From Ichthyophonus hoferi (Eukaryota > Opisthokonta > Ichthyosporea > Ichthyophonida > Ichthyophonidae), in the NCBI GenBank assembly GCA_002751075.1, contig NAOQ01000604.1, positions 15,099-26,273 of the forward strand: 11,175 nt of DNA, in the 5' to 3' direction. The notes under the pieces are model-generated. The model was given only the letters and a program-made list of their open reading frames with translations. It had not been told where the DNA came from and ran no database searches. The position numbers and the translations under genes were made by a program. Numbering within the stretch: position 1 is the stretch's first letter; every line of letters begins with the position of its first letter. Positions 7,871-11,175 of the stretch are shown one piece after another.

Positions 7871-9150
7871 AAAAAGCCAAGAAGACACGATAATCAATCC
7901 TTGTGGAACCAATGGGAATTTTGAAATACAAATAAATATAATATAATAAATATAATCATCATAATCATCCTTACTCTGGTGTCTCCATGGTTACGACAGT
8001 AAATGTTAATTGGCAGGTTTACCAAGTTACCTTGTCCTATGTTTATGTGTGCTTCTCACGCAGGCCTGTGGATTGGATAAATTTTAAATTCAGATAATCA
8101 AATATGATTGACATATTAAGCTTACATATGGCATGGTATGGATGATAGAAAGTATGTATTCTTGGGCTGTGCTTTTATGTTGAAAATAAATTATAATAAT
8201 ACAGTGCGCAGTTGATTGCTTTTTAATTATTATCTATAATGTAAACTGTGTAATGAAAAAGAATATTAAAATAATAATAATAAATAATAAAAATCCTTTG
8301 AAAATTGAAAATATTGAAGGAAAAATATAAAACATATGCAGGTAACCATCCTTCCCACTTCGTGCATCACTAGGATATATGTGGTTTTACTCATGTTTCT
8401 ATTTACTAACCTATACGAACTGGTTGGGGTAAGTTATATATTTACATATAAGACCACTGTCGGAACATTTAATATACAATTAAAAAAATTAAAAATAAAA
8501 GAATAATCGAAACATGTTGATATTCTTTCTTCTGTTATTTATACGTTTTCTTCCTTTTTATCCCACTGTCTAACCTAACTTCATTAAAAAATGAAGCAAA
8601 ACAAAAACAAACTGATGTTTCACAGAGTATACAATTAGTGTAGTAGGTGTACTGCCCTGCAAATGATACTTAATGGAAGTACTTATGCATGTGTACGTTT
8701 GTATAGAAATAGTTATTATTTTATGTATTGCATTATGCATCATATATAACATATAACATACACACCTGTTCAGAGAACAAATTTCATAACTTCTGGAGTT
8801 CAGCCTTTAAATATTTTAATAACCAGTTACCAAATAAAATTAAGAAATACAAAAATAATAAATTCGAAATAAACTGAAGAATATATCGAGTCTTGAAGGA
8901 GCTGTTGGGTTTAATTCTCTGTCAAACATATAGTCAATATATTTTACCCCTATTGTCTGTGCTATAGTCTTATTATGTGTGCCATTATAAGTGAATAACC
9001 TTATTTATTTGCTACTATCCGCTTAAAGCCTTTGGTTTCTGTTTGTTTCTGTTTATATCTACTAAAATAACTATATATATATATATATATTATATTATCT
9101 ATTTTTTGTTTAATTTCACTACTCCAACCGTTGTAATATTACGTGCTTGA

Positions 9151-9208
9151 TTTGAAATCGCGGCTGGGTTTCCCGCCAAAGTGACGTCACATTATTGATT
9201 TCTATTGG
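9151..9208. promoter_or_regulatory. E2F-like, CRE and CCAAT cluster
   Basis: Within 58 bases: TTTGAA (CHR-like, 9151-9156), TTTCCCGCC (E2F consensus, 9169-9177), the perfect CRE palindrome TGACGTCA (9182-9189) and ATTGG, an inverted CCAAT box (9204-9208). This combination is typical of animal cell-cycle promoters. It lies between two genes used in chromosome segregation and nuclear transport, so it could drive either; no transcription start can be fixed. Confidence 0.4.
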
Positions 9209-9446
9209 CTCAAAATAATACATAATTTTTTAATGGCATATCCAACCACCCATAACCACTAGCATATTTCAAATAATCACTGACTGTTTTTTGTAAATCT
9301 ATATAAATATTAATTATACATATAAAAAATATTTGAAAAAATATATTAAAAAATGTTTTTTTATAAAAACAAATTCTAACAAAAAGAGTATTTTGTTTAA
9401 TTCTTACCAACTAAGCGCCCTGGATCTAGGTTACAATTTTCACCAA

Positions 9447-9519
9447 CCGTTTTAATCTGTGAAATTTAATTTAAAACGGCGCTTAAACTACTATAAATGA
9501 CCTTTAGCCAATAGCCAAT
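9447..9519 (-). promoter_or_regulatory. Hairpin plus paired CCAAT boxes; candidate CENP-C promoter
   Basis: Perfect 9-base inverted repeat CCGTTTTAA (9447-9455) and TTAAAACGG (9471-9479), then GGCGC, a TATA-like CTATAAAT (9491-9498), and two CCAAT boxes seven bases apart (9508-9512 and 9515-9519). Read on the minus strand the order is CCAAT boxes, TATA-like element, then a possible untranslated exon ending at the donor TTG|GTAAGA (9407). That would place the CENP-C start codon after a 5'-UTR intron; this is inference. Confidence 0.3.
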
Positions 9520-9904
9520 ATAGATCTATAGATTATCCTGATTGCAACTTACTGTATTATTATATATTCCATTGACGCCCATGTGTAGTATATTTAGAAT
9601 TAGTGTTAATTTATCACTTATTAATTTGTTTCTATCCATTCCAAGTTTTTCATGCTTTCTTAGCCTCATGTTGTATAGCTTGACCTAAATAGTTTGACCT
9701 ATTTACAGATAATAAGTAGAAGTGTTAATAGAGATATATATAGGTATATGTATATATAAACGCAAAATTGTTTTTACTCTGAAAGCATTCTACGGATTAA
9801 CATCTAACCTCAAAGGTAAAGGTGTATGTTTATTTTTAAGCCCTTGTCCACGCATACTTTTCTCTATACTTCTAGCACAATTATTTACACTGAGCTGTCT
9901 TTAT

Positions 9905-9916
9905 ATACGCATGCGC
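9905..9916 (+). promoter_or_regulatory. NRF1-like site, candidate CSE1L promoter element
   Basis: The sequence TACGCATGCGCA is close to the NRF1 consensus (YGCGCAYGCGCR), with one position off. A TATA-like TTTATATA lies just upstream (9900-9907). It is about 340 bases before the CSE1L-like coding exon, a sensible place for a promoter feeding an untranslated first exon. Confidence 0.3.
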
Positions 9917-10112
9917 ATAACATGTATATGGAGATGGGAGGGGGTTCTCAAGTCCTATTTTTGTGGCTATATTGTCTGCTATTAGAGAAGGAAAGGAGTT
10001 TGTTTTTGCGCAATGTTTAGGTTTGGTAACGATATCCATACAGACAGGGGGATCAAGCTGTAGTGTATTTCTTTTCCTGATCTTTTGTTTTTTGTTTTTA
10101 TGTTCCTAACAG

Positions 10113-10258
10113 CTCCCCCCCCCCCACCTCTCCCTCTCTCTCTTTCTCATCCACATACATACACGCTCTCTATCTCTCTATATATTTTTCTCTCTCGCAC
10201 ACACACACACTCTCTACCTATATCTTACTCTCTCTATCTTTTCTCTTCTATCTCCTAG
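10113..10258 (+). promoter_or_regulatory. Long polypyrimidine tract and 3' splice site before the CSE1L start exon
   Basis: About 145 bases that are almost all C and T, interrupted by (CA)n stretches, beginning with eleven C (10115-10125) and ending TCTCCTAG at 10258. The AG directly abuts the start codon, so the exon most likely begins at ATG and is preceded by an intron in the 5' untranslated region. Confidence 0.6.
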
Positions 10259-10343
10259 ATGGCAGGCAATGATCAATTGATGCAGCTGTTAGCCTCTCAC
10301 TTGGGGCAGACTCTTTCCCCTGACCATACTGTTCGTAGGACAG
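10259..10343 (+). CDS. CSE1L: Exportin-2 (CSE1L-like), first coding exon, partial gene
   Basis: Exportin-2 is the karyopherin-beta receptor that returns importin-alpha to the cytoplasm with RanGTP. The exon encodes 28 residues, MAGNDQ then LMQLLASHLGQTLSPDHTVRRT, plus one base (phase 1). It aligns without gaps from the first Leu to human CSE1L LQTLTEYLKKTLDPDPAIRRPA, and the N-terminal extension is nearly the same length (six residues against seven). This segment is the first HEAT-repeat helix of the importin-beta N-terminal region. The ATG follows an acceptor AG, and an in-frame TAG precedes it. The donor is ACAG|GTAAGG. Other importin-beta relatives share parts of this pattern, so the exact member is probable rather than certain. 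Later exons were not found before 11175. Confidence 0.6.
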
Positions 10344-10374
10344 GTAAGGTAGGGTAGGGTAGGGTAGGGTAGGT
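10344..10374 (+). repeat. GGGTA pentamer repeat at the 5' splice site, G-quadruplex potential
   Basis: The donor GTAAGGTAGGG leads straight into tandem GGGTA. Four GGG runs (10352, 10357, 10362 and 10367) are separated by TA, which meets the usual pattern for an intramolecular G-quadruplex in DNA or nascent RNA. Confidence 0.85.
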
Positions 10375-11010
10375 GTGTATTTAAGAGGTAGGTGGAGATA
10401 CGAGACAGGCAGATTAATACATATATGCATACCTATATATCCTATGTATCCTATATATAGCAATCTAAACATACACTATATATATCTCTCTTTTATTTTT
10501 GGTTAGTATATTCTTAATTCTTATATTATGTTATTATTAAAATGGTACTATTTAATTGTGATGGGTGTAAAACCCATAACTTTATAACAATATAAATTAT
10601 ATTATACTTTAGCTAATAAATTGGTAGAAATATGTTGATTTACAACAAAAACCTATATCCTTGATTATGTAATGTTATATGTTACTAGCATTGTATTGTA
10701 TTATATTATAGTATATGTTTTTGGTTATATTTATTATACTCTGTTGTATTTCAACCCATACCATCCTCTCTCTCCTTATCTCTTTTATGTTCTTTCAACC
10801 ATGTCTTTTTCTTTCTTTTCCTATCATTTTCTCTACAATCACTACTTTATTCACTAATTCTTTATGAACCGCATGCGTGCAAGTAACATCTGTCCAAAAG
10901 TATAGAGAAAAATACATGCCAATGCGGTAGTCTATACAGATAACCTGCGCATTATTGTTAATTACAACGTGTCTAAACACTGGATAAAACCTTTTACATG
11001 CCTACATGCT

Positions 11011-11175
11011 CACCATTAAAATGAATTAGTTCACCATTAAAATAAACTAGTTCATCATTAAAATAAATTAGTTCACCATTAAAATAAATTAGTTCACCAT
11101 TAAAATAAATTAGTTCACTATTAAAATAAATGAGTTCACCATTAAAATGAATTAGTTCGCCATTAAAATAAATTA
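11011..11175. repeat. 21-base minisatellite, at least 7.9 copies, open at the right edge
   Basis: Units start at 11011, 11032, 11053, 11074, 11095, 11116, 11137 and 11158, so the period is exactly 21 with no indels. Each reads CACCATTAAAATAAA then TTAGTT, differing by single substitutions (CATCATT, CACTATT, CGCCATT, and G or C changes). The last copy is cut by the window end. Confidence 0.97.

Larger units (their letters stand above)
7242..10258. other. Intergenic region between CENP-C and the CSE1L-like exon
   Basis: About 3 kb between two divergently oriented start codons. No frame gives a recognisable protein. It holds the tandem arrays 7464-7778, inverted CCAAT boxes at 7840-7870, an E2F/CRE/CCAAT cluster at 9151-9208, paired CCAAT boxes with a hairpin at 9447-9519, an NRF1-like site near 9905 and a pyrimidine tract from 10113. 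Untranslated first exons of both genes probably lie inside. A strong unassigned plus-strand donor, G|GTAAGT, is at 8429-8434. Confidence 0.6.
10344..11175 (+). other. First intron of the CSE1L-like gene, running off the window
   Basis: Begins GTAAGG. I looked for a continuation resembling the next part of exportin-2 (AEKFLES...NYPLLLL) and saw none. It contains the GGGTA repeat, AT-rich sequence, a small hairpin (ATGGGT...ACCCAT, 10561-10577), a pyrimidine-rich stretch (10765-10860) that does not lead to a recognisable exon, and the 21-base minisatellite. Confidence 0.55.

Noticed and set aside
9210-9410. Minus-strand 66-residue frame rich in Phe/Ile
   Set aside because: It starts at a splice-donor-like TTGGTAAGA and runs through A/T homopolymers; more likely intron sequence than protein.
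10344-10374. Interstitial telomere-like repeat
   Set aside because: The unit is the pentamer GGGTA, not TTAGGG or another standard telomere unit, and the array is only about 30 bases.
11011-11175. CRISPR-like direct repeats
   Set aside because: Units are contiguous with no spacers and the context is a eukaryotic intron; it is a minisatellite.
1-11175. tRNA, rRNA, retroelement or DNA transposon genes
   Set aside because: No cloverleaf with a GTTCRANNC arm, no reverse transcriptase, integrase or transposase motifs, and no long terminal repeats were seen on either strand.

Overview
This is an AT-rich eukaryotic window: short exons separated by spliceosomal introns of roughly 0.17-1 kb that are full of simple repeats. 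It is not bacterial or viral. The protein families and exon-intron style suggest an animal or close relative, possibly an early-branching one. The species cannot be named from the sequence.

Two host genes can be supported, arranged head to head. On the minus strand, eight exons between 7241 and 606 join with matching phases at every junction. They encode at least about 1,055 residues of a large, low-complexity nuclear protein. Exon 7 (1266-1370) carries the CENP-C signature motif, an arginine anchor followed by P-L-x-W-W, so I identify the gene as the inner-kinetochore protein CENP-C (Mif2 family). Its C-terminal cupin is not recognisable here and may lie beyond position 1. On the plus strand, one small exon (10259-10343) encodes 28 residues that match the N-terminus of exportin-2/CSE1L, the importin-alpha re-export receptor. 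The rest of that gene is beyond the right edge.

Between the two start codons lie about 3 kb without a coding gene. This stretch holds an E2F-like, CRE and CCAAT cluster (9151-9208), paired CCAAT boxes next to a hairpin (9447-9519), an NRF1-like palindrome (9905-9916), CCAAT boxes in inverted orientation (7840-7870) and two tandem arrays (7464-7778). The grouped motifs resemble promoters of cell-cycle genes, which would suit CENP-C and CSE1L, but this is inference.

Introns and flanks carry many pentanucleotide tracts (TATTG, TATAC and ACAAT types), a 50-bp minisatellite, and an exact-period 21-bp minisatellite that runs off the right edge. Several 5' splice sites sit at the first bases of a microsatellite. 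I saw no transposon, viral relic, tRNA, rRNA or CRISPR, and no new multi-gene system.
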